Part shown: positions 63,873 to 64,000 of the stretch, piece by piece | How the letters are laid out: each line of letters starts with the position of its first letter | How positions within the stretch are numbered: position 1 is the stretch's first letter | Source: Streptantibioticus ferralitis | Lineage (GTDB): Bacteria > Actinomycetota > Actinomycetes > Streptomycetales > Streptomycetaceae | Length of the DNA stretch: 64,000 bases | Direction of reading: 5' to 3' | Assembly: GCF_029223525.1 (NCBI RefSeq) | Contig: NZ_JARHTQ010000031.1 | Span: 23,024 to 87,023 of the forward strand | Program-made: the position numbers and the translations under genes | Notes under the pieces: generated by a model | What the model was told of the DNA's origin: nothing | The model's input: the letters and a program-made list of their open reading frames with translations, nothing else | Database searches by the model: none

Positions 63873-64000
63873 GGGGAGTGTCTAATCAACGGCGGATCTG
63901 ATGATCAAGGAGACGCCAGATGACCGAGACCGCCGTTGGGCCCGAGTCCGTTGAACTGACCGGCGACGAATCGCCGTCGGATGCGACGACGGACGAGCAG
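63873..64000 (+). mobile_element. Left end of a second IS256-like element (continues off window)
   Basis: Homology of the preceding IS256 fragment stops at 63872. The next bases GGAGTGTCTAATCAACGGC could be the terminal repeat, followed within 50 bases by a transposase start. This suggests a younger IS256-like copy inserted into an older one. The other end is outside the window. Confidence 0.45.
63920..64000 (+). CDS. IS256-like transposase, N-terminal part (cut by window edge)
   Basis: ATG 63920 follows AAGGAGA. The 27 visible codons (MTETAVGPESVELTGDE, then SPSDATTDEQ) resemble the start of actinomycete IS256-family transposases. No catalytic residue is within the window. Confidence 0.5.
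   Translation, partial: MTETAVGPESVELTGDESPSDATTDEQ

Noticed and set aside
1..64000. tRNA, rRNA or secondary-metabolite cluster
   Set aside because: No cloverleaf-like or rRNA sequence and no PKS/NRPS/terpene core gene was found; the scattered SDR, cupin and SnoaL genes are not contiguous.

Overview
The window looks like chromosomal DNA of a high-GC filamentous actinomycete, most likely Streptomyces or a close relative. The bases for this are the strong G/C third-position bias, GTG/TTG starts behind GGAGG-type ribosome sites, and families typical of that group: MmyB-like XRE regulators, GPP34, ECF42 sigma with a DGPF partner, paired GH27 galactosidases, NucA/NucB-type secreted DNase. No rRNA, tRNA, CRISPR array or assembled biosynthetic cluster was seen. 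The density of transposase pieces, truncated genes and frameshifts suggests an accessory region such as a chromosome arm. Some of the frameshifts could be assembly indels, and this cannot be settled from the sequence alone. Layout: 1-2.2 kb holds broken AraC and FGE-like fragments and small hypothetical genes. 2.7-24.8 kb holds many regulator/enzyme pairs: SDRs, an MFS transporter, LysR with an epimerase operon, XRE with an SDR, TetR with a deleted DHA2 pump, an ornithine-cyclodeaminase-like gene, MarR with a cupin, the DGPF/ECF42 pair, GPP34, and scattered IS5 and IS630 relics. 25.1-29.0 kb carries two adjacent secreted GH27 alpha-galactosidases with different accessory modules. 29-32 kb has a TcmP remnant, a TetR with an NTF2-like gene, and a DUF3995 protein. 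32-38.6 kb contains two decayed Tn554-like recombinase cassettes on either side of an intact amidase. 38.6-46.3 kb has an SRPBCC/XRE pair, a DUF347 membrane protein behind a perfect palindrome, resolvase, Uma2 and Tn3 fragments, and a decaying two-component system. 46.3-47.8 kb has two tiny bicistronic ORFs for 20-residue cationic peptides, divergent from an MprF/YbhN-type flippase; this is the most novel-looking locus. 47.9-56.1 kb is an intact, tightly overlapping operon (amidohydrolase plus complete peptide/opine-type ABC importer) divergent from a TetR gene. 56.2-64 kb is a graveyard of IS982, IS4, IS1182, IS3, ISAzo13 and IS256 pieces. Between them survive a secreted NucB-like DNase, a small acidic neighbour that may be its inhibitor, and a few hypothetical genes. 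How genes work together: the recurring unit is a one-component regulator beside its target with a palindrome in the shared promoter (7.7, 9.9, 14.7, 17.2, 31.0, 48.8 kb). The ABC operon probably imports a substrate that the amidohydrolase hydrolyses. The two galactosidases would release galactose from extracellular polymers.
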